Origin: Oxytricha trifallax | Taxonomy: Eukaryota; Ciliophora; Spirotrichea; Sporadotrichida; Oxytrichidae | NCBI GenBank assembly: GCA_000711775.1 | Contig: ARYC01001189.1 | Coordinates: forward strand, 54,587-118,586 | Direction: 5' to 3' | Length of the DNA stretch: 64,000 nucleotides | Part shown: positions 11,138-23,973 of the stretch, in pieces | Numbering within the stretch: the stretch's first letter is position 1 | Layout of the letters: every line of letters begins with the position of its first letter | Translations under genes and position numbers: made by a program | The notes under the pieces: generated by a model | Databases searched by the model: none | Told to the model about the DNA's origin: nothing | What the model saw: only the letters and a program-made list of their open reading frames with translations

Positions 11138-12436
11138 TCATTTTAAAAATAATTGATCTCTGTGTGATTATTAGATTTATAAAGTTCCATAAGATTCATG
11201 AGCAATAACTCCAGAAAGATATTATGGATTGATATTGCTGCTTGAGTTTGTTAATAGAATAAGGTCAGATTAGGTCGTATTTGGGAAAAACTTATGGATT
11301 GTAACTAAGTTATACTACATCTCGTAGGTATAATCTTTCACTGTAACGTGAGTGTAAACTTAGTTCGTAGTAAATATTAATTGATTCATAGATAAAATTA
11401 AAGGCTTATACCTAAGTTTAATTAGCGTCATCAAACTTATACGAACCGTCTTACATTGGAAACTCTGATGTATATCTATCATATACATAAGGAGTCACAG
11501 TCATGTCATACAAACTTATAATGGAAAAAGTATGCTCTCCCTCCTTATTAGTATCTTTGTTCAATTCCTCAAGATAACTGGACATATTCATTGGATATGG
11601 ATTTCCCCCAGAAGTGCCTGGGAAAAACCCACTTTTATCATTGCAACACTTAAATGACTGCGTAAGATAGAGAGAACAAGCCAGGAGTCCCCAATTTGGC
11701 CCCGCTATACCAACAAAGGAATCAAGTCAAGCTTAATAATTAGGATATAATAATAAAGAGTATTTTTAAATCAACTCTATGAGTTAAGGGTTCTCCAAGG
11801 TAAAATGGGTTGCCAAGACTGAGAATCATACCACCTTTCAAAATTCTTCTTGAGAAAGTTACGCCCATTGAATGTGAAACTACATCGATCTTCGCAGCAC
11901 CAGTGTATTCCAATACTGCTTCCACGAACTTTCTAAGGTATAATAACTGCTCTTTGTTGTGAAAATGCTGACCTTCATGTGGGATATCTCCAAAGCCCCA
12001 TGTTGTTCCATAAAGCTCGCTCATTTTGTAACCTTTCTCCAAGAAATAAGCAGCGGAATACTTGAATCCAGCTTAATCTTACTCTTCAGGTCCAGCTGCC
12101 AAATCTCCATTACCATGTAACTTAATAATATTTGATGAGCTTTATAAACTTATAAATAGGGAATTTTAAAAGCATCTTAGAGTGATTAAAATGTATAAAG
12201 ATCACTGGTTGATTAATAATTTTGTCATCATCATCAACTTTGCCTCCAAATGATCCTCCAAAAAGGTCACTTCTATTAAAACCGTATGGCTCATAGCCAG
12301 AGTCATTCAACCAGTTAACGAAATGTTCGCTGAGCCCGGACTAAAGGTTTTCTTTCGTAAAGAAGTCGTGCGAATATGCAATTTAGAACAAATTAAGTGA
12401 GGCTAAAAGTAGGTATTGGTTCAAGTTTAAAAACAT
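11138..12436 (-). CDS. Secreted class-2-type lipase (alpha/beta hydrolase)
   Basis: The start ATG (12436) is followed by a signal peptide, MFLNLNQYLLLASLNLFQIA. Further segments read PVIFIHGNGDLAAGPE across a junction (oxyanion region), then KIDVVSHSMGVTFSRR, whose S-H-S-M-G is the nucleophile elbow. After that come FVGIAGPNWGLL and the C-terminal EGEHTFSIISLYD. These match the lipase class 2 family, and the enzyme probably hydrolyses ester lipids outside the cell or in food vacuoles. At least four MDSs are joined at very short pointers: TACAT (about 12118/12193), TTGATT (about 11715/11776) and about 3 bp (TAA) near 11375/11420. Stop TGA is at 11138-11140. Frames fit at these joins. Confidence 0.85.
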
Positions 12437-12479
12437 GATTAAATTTGTAAGTATAATTTTAGTTTAATTATAGATTTTA

Positions 12480-13400
12480 TGAGAAGTAAGGAATCAAATC
12501 AGATATCTTGTATTTAGATTATTGAATCTACTGATACTGAAATGATTTCTTTGTAAAGTTTTTGTTTTACAAAGATTTTCATGATGAATATCTTTCAAAT
12601 CAGGACTCAAACTATTCAGAGTATTATTGGCAAGACTGTGTTCTTAAGACTTTAAACTTTACTATTTTTAATTATGAATACTATCAGATTTGAGTTACTT
12701 ATAGAAATGATTATAGTCAAAGTTTATAATGTCCCTGGCATTAATATTTATCCCAGTTGGAGACCTGAACTCTTCAGTCCGGTGCATTCGATTTCTCTAT
12801 TAATCCGTAAGGTTAAGCTCCCCTCTCCCATAAATATCAGAATCGTACAAGTGATTATATTAGCCAAGATTATCTATAAATTTTTGATACGTTTGGAGAC
12901 TCTGTGAAGGCGAAACATTATAGTATAGCATGTGCGATAGACTATTTTATTTAGCTATTCCAGGTGTCGAGTTGTCTACAGAGTCCCAATATTGCTCACT
13001 TGGGGATTGATTCCGCACTAGAGCTCCCTTATATTACTTAAATTATTACAACATTGAAGTTTTTATAGGCTACATTCAATAAATCAAACACACTTTAGAA
13101 CTCAAATAGTCAGTTAATGTAGAGTTATAATATTTTTTAAATTGACTTTGAAGGGTTGGTAAAGATTTATTTATCAAGATCAGATCTCCTAAAATTGAAA
13201 TCTAAAGTTCTTCTGGCTATGTTCTATTCGTTTAAATTAGGGTTTAAAGTTTCATTTCTGGATCAATTTTTCATTGTTGATTGCTAAGGCTGTTCAGACC
13301 TATGTTATTTGTATAATGGAGGTAGCATACACTAAAAATAATAAAATAGTACTGTTTATATAATTATATTTTTACTATAAATAAATCATTTAAAGTAAAA
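12480..13400 (+). pseudogene. Possible decayed or multi-MDS protein gene, unidentified
   Basis: A plus-strand frame with protein-like composition runs from about 12770 to 13390 (for example KYQNRTSDYISQDYLQIF, then GDSVKAKHYSIACAIDYF). An upstream piece in the same frame (about 12570-12660; YLSNQDSNYSEYYWQ) is separated by two TGA codons. A second frame is open over 12480-12907 without coding-like bias. The text resembles secreted ciliate proteases only loosely, and I do not assign a function. It may be a gene with unresolved IESs or a relic next to the divergent lipase gene. Confidence 0.35.
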
Positions 13401-13990
13401 AGCATGCTTTGCCCATTTTAGATTGGTTATATCATTATTGTTTTACTATATATGTTTTTATCTTGTTTTTATTAAGACTTATTGATTATTTTTATTAATT
13501 TATGTCAAAGTATTAAGTAAAAATATATATACATCCTATAATGTAAAAATAATAAAACAAATTAATTATGTCTAATATCATAAAATATTGAATTATATGC
13601 ATGAAAATGTTTTATATTTTTTCTATATAAATTGTGAATTCACTAACTGTTTAAAATAAATTGACTGTACATACATATATTTTATTTATTAATAATTTCT
13701 CCAAATTTTATGAATTAAAATAGTGGGATAGTTAAGTGATAGCAGATTTTCTAGTTAGTTACTGTTTTTATTTGATTTGATTCTATTTAAGAATTTAATT
13801 CCATTATTAAAATATATTTATACACTAATTTATATTAATTTTTATGAAAATTATTTTAAAAGGAGTTTATTAAATGTTCTCAACAATAATCGAATTTAAT
13901 TTAATTTGTTTAATTTAACTATCTATTTTCTAATGATAACTTTTATATATTAATTTTAAATTAATATATATCTAATTAATTTTAAGATTA
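13401..13990. other. AT-rich spacer
   Basis: Very AT-rich sequence dominated by short A and T runs. Nothing recognisable as gene, RNA or repeat. Confidence 0.5.
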
Positions 13991-16900
13991 CTCTCATGAA
14001 AATCTTTTAGGCAATCATCTTTAGTAAGCTCCAGGCAGGAAAAGTCTGCCTGAGGGGAACGGCTTTTATAAGAAATATTTACAGTACAAATATCTAAATA
14101 AATACGACCAGATGCATTATGACATGAAAGTCAAGCAGAAGGACTTTATCCTAGAGTAACTCAGAGGCCCGCTTAAACATCAAATGATCAAATAGTAATA
14201 AATTGAGCAATAATAACAACAGTAGAAAAGGTATAAATATAGTATGTAAGAATATTTCTTAATCTTATGTTTTGAACATCATACAAAATTTACACTTATA
14301 TATTTCAACAGTAGAAATAAATTGAAGAATAGAATAAAATAAACAAAGGATTGTAGTAACTAGAGTAATTACAGAGACATAGTTTGAGTAAAAAGTAAAC
14401 AGATTTATACAGAGAAAATACAGGAATTTTATAGGCGGACAATAGCAATAGAGATTATAGCAGGAAATCATCGATAGCAGGGAATGAACAGGTTATTCAA
14501 GAAATATTGTCCAAAAATTTGGTGTAATTAAAAAGCTAGGATAAGCAGTTATATGATCAGGTTGTTGAAAATACCTCAAAAGAGATTAGTCAAACTCTTA
14601 GAAAAATGAGATTTATTTATTCTTTAATAATAAGTGATCAACCAATAAATCTATTTAAAATTAAGTTGAATGAATGTAAAGTATGTTTATTAAAATGAGA
14701 TCAATGAGAAGGAAATAAGTTAAAGATAACGAATCAAATTACAATACTTAATCTAAAAAGCACATTCGCAGGTCTTCCAACGCTGAATTAAGAATCTCTG
14801 AGCATGTGAAAAGACAAGCAGTAAATTCCAGCGTAAATTAGCAATATTCTAGGCTGTCAACCAATTCTATAAAAACAATGAGTAGCACAGAGTTAAAGAA
14901 AGAATTGGAGAAGGAAAGGGGTAAGTTCTAAGAGGAATAATAATCAAATAAGAAAAAGAAGCAAGAAATGCTAGTTAAAGCCTTGATGGGGATGATTAAT
15001 AAATAGGCAGGGAATGAGAAGTCTTCATTGAAGAGGAGCAATAGATAGTTACAAGAATAGCCTAATATTGATATTTCATAAATATCGATTATAATAAAGC
15101 GATATGTGAGACTAACTTCAAGGTTTTAACTGTAAAATAGTTTCATAATTTTGTATTTTTAATTGATTTAGACACTGCAAAGCTAAGCATTGCATCTATA
15201 AACATGAAAGATTCACCTAATTTATCAAACAAAAAACAAAATTATTTGAATTATACTCAACCAGTTTCTGGGGGTCAAACTTCTTTACGAGGCAAGGAAG
15301 CTTCTACAAAGCTGCTCAATAGTAACTTAGGGAAGAGTTTGAAACTGAAATTGAATAATAATATTTAGGTGAATCCATCTATTAAAAATTACCTTAATGT
15401 TGCATCCGCAGCGAGATCGAAAGAAAATCTAATCACTCCCAAATCTAAAAATTTATTACTTTATTATTAAAAATATTAGATGTTAGCTAACAACCAATAC
15501 AAATTCAAAGAGATTTTCAATAACATTTAAATTACATTAAATCTAAACCCTCAATGGGAAATATTTTAGTATCTTAACTGCTAAAAAGAGACAATATTGA
15601 TAATATAGTGAATTAAAAACCATAGAGTAAAACACAAGCTTTAACCACTCCAAATAAAGCTGCTATAAAATTGACAAATTACGCAGAAAAATTAACTCCC
15701 ACATCAGCTGGGAGGCTAAATTTGTTTATTATTATTTCAAAATACGAATCAATTAATTTATAATAAATTCCTCGGGTAATTATCCACTAAAGAAAACAGT
15801 TAGTTTTAAGGAAAAACCTCAAGTACAAGTTGTTCATAATGATTCAAAATATGAAATTGATGATGATATTCCTCCTCCCCCCACTGGTAAATACTTTAAT
15901 TAAATGTTGATTTATAAAAATATATTAAATAAAATCCATAATTAAATTAAAAAATTATTTAAAAGCATATTATATAATATATTTTGGGTTTCTTAAGGTT
16001 TATGAGTAAACTTGCTCAGGTATTAAGAGATAAAAAGTTAAAGATGTCTCAAGGAAAATAGTTAAACAATGGTTCTTCCCCTGCTTTTAAAACTTAATAA
16101 TTTTTATTTTTATTAATAAATATCTCGGTTTTTTTAAATAATTTTACTCATTTTAATTAAGTTTATGGGAATTCTATCACAAGCGATGGATGAAGCAAGA
16201 AAGAGTTAAGACACTAAAGATCCTGAAAAAAGTGCTGGTATAATTATGTCATAAATTTTATAAGTATTAATGAATATTATTATATGAGTACGCTTGCTTA
16301 GGTATTAAGAGCAGCCAAAGAGCAAAAATAGAGAGACTAGTAAATATAAGAACAATCTTAACAAAATGTACCGCCAGGTAAACATTTTTTAATTTAAATA
16401 TTTATGAATAACATTATTTTGATAAAATAATAAATTATTTACAAATTATGGCTGCATTAGCAAATGCTTTGAAATAGGCATAATTAAGGAAATAACAAGA
16501 GCAATTAGCTTAAAGCTATTATATAGTTAATTTATAAAAAAGATAAAAACTTTTAAATTAGAATATTTTCTGAAAAATATCCTTAGTAAATCAAAAATCT
16601 TATCTTAATGTAATTATTTTTGATTATTACAAATTAATTCCAGTGAGTTCAGCCCATTTATATCTCATTGAAAGGAATTTTTATTCCCGTATAAGTAAAT
16701 TTTTTTTAAAAAAAAGAGAAAAATTTGATATTGTTATTAATTTGTTTAATCAATCCAATCTCTCAATAAGGCTCTTAATCATCACAGCACAACCAATCTG
16801 ATATAAAGAATCTGTTAGCTTAATACCTGAAAAATTCAAGAAATAATTAGGTGTAAACTGCCCAAACTGTTCCAACTCTTCCAAGTGTATCAAGCTTTGA

Positions 16901-17629
16901 GGGTGGAACTAATAATTTAAATTTTATCAATTAGTCTATGAGCAACTTTTATTCTTAGAATTGTGATAAAAATAACATATTTTTATAGCCAATCTACAAT
17001 TTAATTATTTTGTTAAATTATGTCAAGCAACAACCCCAATGAAACAATGAATTTGCTGTCTAAATTAGCAAAAGGCATTTAATTAAACTAGTAGAATTAT
17101 GCTCCTGCTAATCACCCTAATAATCAAATTAAATTAATTTTTAATATAATTTAAATTCCCTTAAGTAATTATGTTCATAATTATTTATATTTTTAAATCA
17201 AACATCAGCAAGTTTAATAATTTCATCAAATAGAAACTTAAATAGCCACAAAAAAATGTTGAGCAGATATTAATCAGAAAAAATTAGTGATGTCGATTTA
17301 AAAATCAATTAAAATAGTGCAGTTAATGATAATAATATCAATTAGAGGTTAAATAACCAAAGACCAGAGCCAATTTAAGTCAAAAGTAATAAAAATTTAT
17401 TGTAAGAGATTAATTTTTAATTTTTTCATCGAGATAATAATAGGAAAAATATTTTTAAAAATTTGCTATTCATTAAAAATTATGAATTAAAGTAAATTTT
17501 AATTACCTATAAATTTACAAAGTAAAGTAAAGCCAAATGAAAGTCAAAAATAAAGTGTTTCGCCAGGCAAGAAAAAGAAAAAGTTGATCATATTAAAATC
17601 ATAGGGTCGTAAAACTCCGAATAATTTGT
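13990..17629 (+). CDS. Gln-rich protein with repeated WH2-like motifs, many MDSs
   Basis: Plus-strand segments with consistent coding bias: 13995-14610 (Gln-rich coiled coil, QQIEQQQQQQKRYKYS), 14690-15090, about 15180-15460, 15775-15890 (ending DDIPPPPTG), then four short units beginning at about 15998, 16165, 16282 and 16447. These read MSKLAQVLRDKKLKM, MGILSQAMDEARKS, MSTLAQVLRAAKEQ and MAALANALKQAQLRK. Further segments follow at 17021 and 17220-17400, and a basic C terminus (PGKKKKKLIILKSQGRK) ends at TGA 17627-17629. A proline run followed by L-x2-A/V-L-x4-L-K units resembles actin-binding WH2 repeats, which would point to actin regulation, but the match is weak. A shared AAAATGAGA at about 14608 and 14693 looks like a pointer. 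The start was not found. Confidence 0.55.
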
Positions 17630-17799
17630 GATCATTTTATTTCATAAACTGCGCTATATTTTTTTAAAAAAAGTATACTATAAATATATTCGTAAAATAT
17701 AAAATTTCTAAAATCGACTATTATTTTAAATCTTAATTTCTAAATTTAAGTGTATTCATAATCCAAATTTAAAATTTATTTCTAAAAAAGGGAAATATT

Positions 17800-20060
17800 A
17801 TCGTATTTCATAAAATATGATTTTATTTTATCTTTATTTTCATTATTAATATTTATATCTAATATTGGAGCTGATGAATCCTGAATTATTTTAACTGTTA
17901 TTGCTGGAAATTATTTGAATCTAATAGTGTAATTAAAAAAATATATGAAATAATTAAAAATTTTATAATTCAAATTTTTTAAAGACACTAGCCTTTTTAA
18001 AACGTAATTTTTCTTAGCATAATTTTATCATTAGCTTTACTATTGACTGTATAATGAGATGAGCCAAATTATTGGACATCAATTTAGTGACTTAAAACAG
18101 ATAGTTTCGTTTTTAACATAAAATAAAATAAATAATGTTTTTGGCAAAGTCCAACTGGTTTGAATTTACTTTCAATTCCCATCGGTATTAATATATTTTA
18201 GCAAATTATTCTATTTGATATCTGATTTAAATGTATTATTTTATAAATTGTTTAAATTAAATCGTATTTGTGTAATATTGATATTCTTAATGCTATTATC
18301 TTGTTCTGTACCAGCACCAAGATTAAATGAATCGACTGATTGGTGATTTTGCAATAAATTTGAGTTTAAGAAATTTCTGGGACCTTCATGACTGTAAGAA
18401 CGATTATTAAATTGATTTTAGTGAATTTTCTTGTTCTATATTCTTTAATTGAATATAGAACAAATTAATTTACATAAAAAACATAGATGATAAATGTCAA
18501 TAAATTTATATTATAATGTATTTAAAATAATGTAATAGCAAACCAAAACTGTTGTTGTGACTATAACTATTTTAAGCAGGAAAGTTATTCGCATTATGCT
18601 GGTGAAGAATTTCATGAGAAACGTTGTTTTAACCTATCTAAAGTGATCTATTATTATTGCTCTATTTATTTAAAATAATTTGCCCTTTTTCTTTAGAATA
18701 AAATTAATATAATTATTTTTTAACATAGAAATATTATTGCCTTGTGATTTTAATTCATTATAAAAGATGTCATAATCAAAATCTACAACATCTCTGGCAT
18801 CTATTTTTATTCCTGTAGGTGAAGTGAAAGCATAACTTCTTTTCTCGTAATTATTAATCACTTAAATGGAGGCATTTAATTTTATAATTATATTTTTAAA
18901 AAATAAGTGAAATATATTTACTATATATTTTCTAATTAATATATAAAGGGATTATTCATGATGATTTATCGATCTTATTGCGACTCAATCTATAATTAGC
19001 GTTACTGCAAGTGAGACTATATCGAAGCAGGTACTGTACCGCCTTACATAATAGCATTGTAATTAATTAAATATTTTTGACAATAAAAATTAATATTATT
19101 ATCATTATTACTTTTAAATAGCACCAGAGTTTGAATTAATAAACTGCTCGTTTTGCTAATGGTTTTAAAGTAGCACTTAAGATATTCGAAGTTTTTTCTT
19201 GTTATGGTTAGAGGGAGTTATATTATAATTTAGCATTTAGGAAAGTGAATTTTTTTATTAGCTTATGTCTTTTTCATTCTTTTGAGAATCTTAATTCTAT
19301 AATAAAAAATGGGGTTTAATGAAAAATTAATTATTTTATTATAAATTACTATTTAATTAAGCTCTTATGCTAAGTAGAAAAGTTATTAAAAAATTAATAA
19401 ATTAAATTAAAAATTTATTTTCCAATAAATTCTATATTTAAAAATAATAAAATTGAGTAAATCATTGCCATGATTGAAAAGAAATGTAAAAATATAATAT
19501 GTAAGATTTAATGTCTGTCATAATTTTACTATCAAATTCATTATTTTAAGGCAAAAAATCTTAATATCATATAGCATAAAATTAATTTATATTATTCTAA
19601 TTTTTCACAAGCATAATGTATTCACCATTTATTGATTTTATATGAAGTACTATTTATATATTTAAAAGCCTTAGAATTATATAGTTTTTATATGTAATTA
19701 TAATCTTCATAGTTTTTATTATTGACTTAGTAGTTTTTAAATTACTCAAGCATCGTATTCTTTTTTATTTGATTTGTGAAGCTGCCATTATTATAATTTG
19801 ATTAATCATTGAAGCTAGATATTAAATTTTCATTTTATTATATATTTCCAGCTGGCATTGTTTGGTGATATAGATTTTATTATAAATTTTGCTGGGAAAT
19901 ATTATGACTGCCACTTAGTGATGTTTCATTTTTCAAAAAATTCTGATTCCTACTTCTTTATAATAACTTTAGATTTTATAATCATGAAATGATATTATTG
20001 GAATTAGAAAATCTATTAGGGAAATCAAAATGTTTAATGCATAGAAATAAATCTTGATTA
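17800..20060 (-). CDS. Asn/Gln-rich protein, fragmented by IESs
   Basis: Several minus-strand stretches show the same Asn/Gln/Ser-rich style: about 19990-19745 (SLSGSHNISQQNLQQN), 19230-19110 (QPQQEKTSNILSATLKPLAKRA), 19045-18935 (GGTVPASIQSHLQQRQLQIE), 18861-18670 (DARDVVDFDYDIFYNELKSQ), 18640-18530, 18460-18300 (NNRSYSHEGPRNFLNSNLL) and about 17930-17865. Each is flanked by non-coding AT-rich DNA, as expected for MDSs. They probably belong to one gene, but junctions, start and stop are unresolved and no domain is recognised. It converges on the WH2-like gene that ends at 17629. Confidence 0.5.
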
Positions 20061-20424
20061 AGGAAACTTTTATTAGATTTAAAATAAATATGGTAAATTC
20101 ACAATCAATTTATGCATGAATCTAGTAACATATTTAAGGAAGAATTTGTGAAGGTTATTTATGCGAACACAAATATTTTTAGTTTTGAGTGCCACAATAA
20201 AAGTAATCTGCCATAAATTTCAAAAGTACTTTTCATAAATTGATTAAATTTAATTTCACAAATAGAGTATATTAATAAATATATGCTAAAGATATTGTAT
20301 TTAAGTAATATATAAAAATAATTTATTCTACTTTTTGATAAGGGAAGTTATCTTATTTTTTATTTATAAATTTATAAAATTACTAAACTTTACCATCTAA
20401 AAAAATATATATTTTAATTATTGA

Positions 20425-20600
20425 AAGTTAGCTCTCCAGAGCAACCAATGATTTTTTATAAAGCGGGGGTAGCTTCGTGAGCGTGGCATTATGACTTAGG
20501 GTTGAGGGCACAGCATTCATTTTCTAATGAGAGTTCAGCGCACCCTTTTGTTTAATGCTCTCATTAGTCGAAATCATAACTTTATTAGTAATTTTCCTTA
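20425..20600. ncRNA. Candidate structured RNA or control element
   Basis: An island of markedly higher GC content in AT-rich DNA. It contains the 10-bp perfect inverted repeat CTAATGAGAG...CTCTCATTAG (about 20534-20577), GCGGGGGTAGC near 20463, and a second short complementarity (CATTATGAC and the later ATCATAAC). No protein frame stands out. It resembles neither a tRNA cloverleaf nor any snRNA I can place. A small RNA gene is one possibility; a remnant of another element is another. Confidence 0.25.
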
Positions 20601-21186
20601 TTATTTTCGATTATTAATAGCTAATTTTTTTTATTTATTTAAGGCATTAAAAAAATCATAAATCTCTTGCTTTTTTATCATATTTTTTGAAATTGGTAGT
20701 CATTTAATTCTTATCTATGCTTATATATTTAATTGACTTATATTTGGTATTTTTTAACACAATAAGAATAAATGAGTTAAAATGATATTAGATTTGAAAT
20801 TTATATCTAAATTATAATTAATTTGTTGGTATATGCAAAAATAAACTGCTTCGATTTCAGCACCAATTAATCAGACTTTTTAATTTTAATTATATTTTTA
20901 TTACTATTATTGATATATTAATTGAATTTAATTTTTTACATTCACAAAATTTAAAAATATGAAGTCATTTTTATTTAAGCATAAATCAGTGCAATTTAAT
21001 GCCTAGCTATAATATAATTTTTTTTTAATTCAAGCTATATTAATTAGCCATTTTTTTAATTTAATTTAATATTTAATTAAAGAGAAATATGGTTATATTT
21101 GTAATAATTACTTTCAAGCAATAACTTTATTATTATTTAATATTTTATTTTATAATTTGACTTAAAATCTCACTCCAAACTATCCA
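20600..21186. other. AT-rich spacer
   Basis: AT-rich sequence without convincing reading frames, upstream of the poly(A) polymerase-like gene; promoter elements could not be identified. Confidence 0.45.
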
Positions 21187-23973
21187 ATGAATCGCTAAAA
21201 TTAGCCTCAAACAAACAGCAATTAAAATTCTTTGCAAAAAGAAGCCGAAGACGCTTTTGTGAATTATTTTCTGAATAAAATTGGGCCAACTCAAGAAAGC
21301 GAGAGGAAGAGAGTTAAAATATTTGAGCAAGTGAAATTCCTGATTGAGAAAGCTTTAGGTTAGTTTTAAGTAAAATTATGATCCCAGAAATTCATTAAAA
21401 ATAATTAAAATGGTCAAACTTTTCCAATTAAAGCTCAATAAACTTTATCTTTAGGTGGGAAATCGCAAGTAATGGTGATAAGATATGGGTCAGATCCTCT
21501 GAAGACTTACCTTCCTGATTCTGATATAGACATTACTGTGATTAGAAGAGATTATTTACAAGGAAATTAAACAAATTAACTTACAGCTTTGACTTAACTT
21601 AAATTGTAATCATTTGCATTCAAATTTTAGATTATTGATGAAAATTTCTTAGAATTAAAAAGGAAATCGAGATTTTTGGAGAGACTCAAAATGGCAAGAA
21701 CTTTGTTAAGAGTATGGTTTTGATTGATTAGGCAGATGTTGAAATAATCAAACTCAACTTTTAAAACACTTTTGTTGACATCTCAATCAAGCAAGTAAGT
21801 AGCAGAATAGACTGTCTTAATTTAGCTTTAGGTTGGCGGAATCTGTACGCTTTATTTCATGAATTATATGGCAAAAAGAATAGGAAAATAGCAACTCCTC
21901 AAGAAGTCGATCATTCTATTGAAAGCTTGGTTTACCTATGATGCTTCAATTCTTGGATCATAGGCAGCTTGTATGGCAACCTATGCTTTGTATGTTATGG
22001 TGCTCTTCATTCTCAATAACTTTTATGATGAGCTCAACTCTCCTATGGATGTGATTATGATGTTTTTCAAAGTCTGGAGCCATTTCGATTGGGAAAACAA
22101 TATTGTCACAATTTTCGGACCGATCAAATCAAGCGGGTTCTATGAAAGATTGAAAGAATGTTAGTTTGATATTGATAGGTTGACCATGCTTGACAGGAGC
22201 CTTCACTAAGAATATCAATATAGAAAACTACTTGTGACTCCAGATGAATTGAGTTTTTTAAATCTTCAATTTTCAGGAGTTAGACTTTCAGATGTTTCTT
22301 CTTATAATCTTGCAAATAAGAAATCATTCAATACTAAGTACTTTAATATCATCGATCCTACTTTTTCAAAGAATAATCTTGGCAAAAGTATTTCTAAGTT
22401 GAACTCTAGTAGAATCAAGCAAGTCTTGAGACTATAAAATATGAAAATGCGATAGATTTTTTTTGGATTTTAGGCGAATGATATTAAAAGCTATGTGATG
22501 AATTTCTTCAATATGTTCAAGTTTACCTTTGAAACTTGTGGCATCCATCCATAGGTGGCTTTTATGCTCCCTTAAATTAGAGTTCCAGCAAATATTCCTT
22601 TTAAAAACTAAACTTAAGCACTTCCGCAAGATATGTAGAAAATTTACAATTATGGCATTGATCATAATTAGTTTGAATAACATCCTTGGCTTGCACCAGA
22701 TTTGCAAAATTACTAAGAATAAAGCGTTGTTCTGAATCCTGCTTTTAACTTGAAATTTAAGCAAAATTTAATAAACCATTTTATATTTAAACAATTGCAA
22801 TTCAATCAAAGCATGATTCAAACAGATAGAACACCATCTTCTTAGTAAACTGCACAATAGACTCCAAATCCAAACATCACATCTTATGAAAGCTACATTG
22901 GGTGCTCAGCTTAAAAGAATCTCAATTAACAATTCTTTAATTTGAAAGCTAATGACCAGAAAAACTTTTCACCTAATTAAGTATCTGGAGATACAAGAAA
23001 TCTATAAGAAAAATTGGAAATTTAAAGTTAAAATTTGATTGATTAATCAGTTTCTTTGAATGGCACAGCTCTAGTTGACTTTGACTCACTTAAAATAAAT
23101 GAGGTCTCATAAATTTCTTCAGAAGATCAGATTTAAGAAAGTCCAGAAAAGTAATTCTAAGTATGCTAAGTACAGAATAGCCAAAGTCCCTAATCAATTC
23201 TATCAAGTGACCTTTAGGATCAATCAGCAGCCACAATAGTTACTAGTTAAACCTAAACTCCAGAGAAGAGTAAAAGTAATCAATAGATACCCAAATAATA
23301 AGAAGTGTAAAGTCTTTAGACTTTAAAAGCTTAGAAACCCCCTTAAAATCAATATATGCCTTCTCAAATTTATATTCAGATCAACAAATTTGCTAAGGAA
23401 TATTGCTAATAGTAGCTAGATCTACTTCATTAGCAATCAACTGTATAAGTAAGCAAATAATTTGAAGAGGATTGCAATTTTAAGCTTGCAATGATAGAAA
23501 GAACAAACACTCAGTACTCAAGCTCACCTTTATTTTAATAATGTTAATACTGAAACTATTGAAAGAATACTTGTTCTACAAATAAATATTTACCTTGTAA
23601 GAATGGTTAAAATATAGGGAATCAGAGTTGCGAATACGACTGGTCAGTCCTGATTTCCTCTAAGTATATTTATGATGAAAATGTATCAACTTGTCTCTAT
23701 CAAGAAATTTGCCAGTAATTAGGTTTCTTTTCCACCTCTCAAACCTAGCAGCATTAGACTTTACAATTTCAGCAGATTCTCAACTAGTAGAGATTAATGT
23801 AGCAGCAGTAGTAGCTACCTCATGCTTAACAAAATTTATCAAATGAGCTTATGATTAACTCATAGTTAAATGTGACTCAGGAACAGGCTCAAAAAGTCAA
23901 AGTCAAGGAGTTATTGAATCATCTTGAGAAACTTTGCACTGTGTCAGAGCAGACTAAGTTTAACTACAAATGA
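21187..23973 (+). CDS. Non-canonical poly(A) polymerase / nucleotidyltransferase (Trf4/PAPD type)
   Basis: Starts ATG 21187 (MNRQNQPQTN). The catalytic signature YGSDPLKTYLPDSDIDITVI (about 21487) shows the G-S and D-x-D of the beta-nucleotidyltransferase fold. The third acidic residue is in NTFVDISIKQ (about 21770-21794). The central domain follows (AWFTYDASILGSQAACMATY, FFKVWSHFDWENN), then a Gln/Ser-rich tail to TGA 23971-23973. Such enzymes add A or U tails to RNA for turnover or maturation. An IES lies at 21361-21456 with pointer CTTTAGGT on both sides, and a 37-nt intron at 21795-21831. A frame change near 21600-21670 and two TGA codons near 23550 imply further unresolved interruptions. 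A Cys-containing segment (CKNGQNIGNQSCEYDW, about 23610) lies late in the tail. Confidence 0.85.
21795..21831 (+). other. 37-nt spliceosomal intron in the poly(A) polymerase-like gene
   Basis: Begins GTAAGT and ends CTTTAG; removal joins ISIKQ to VGGICT in frame. It has no flanking direct repeat, which separates it from the IESs of the same gene. Confidence 0.85.

Noticed and set aside
14000..14060. GC-rich CAGGCAGGAAAAGTCTGCCTGAG hairpin as an RNA gene
   Set aside because: The complementarity is short and the stretch reads as coding (PGRKSLPEGNGFYKKY) in frame with the following Gln-rich segment.
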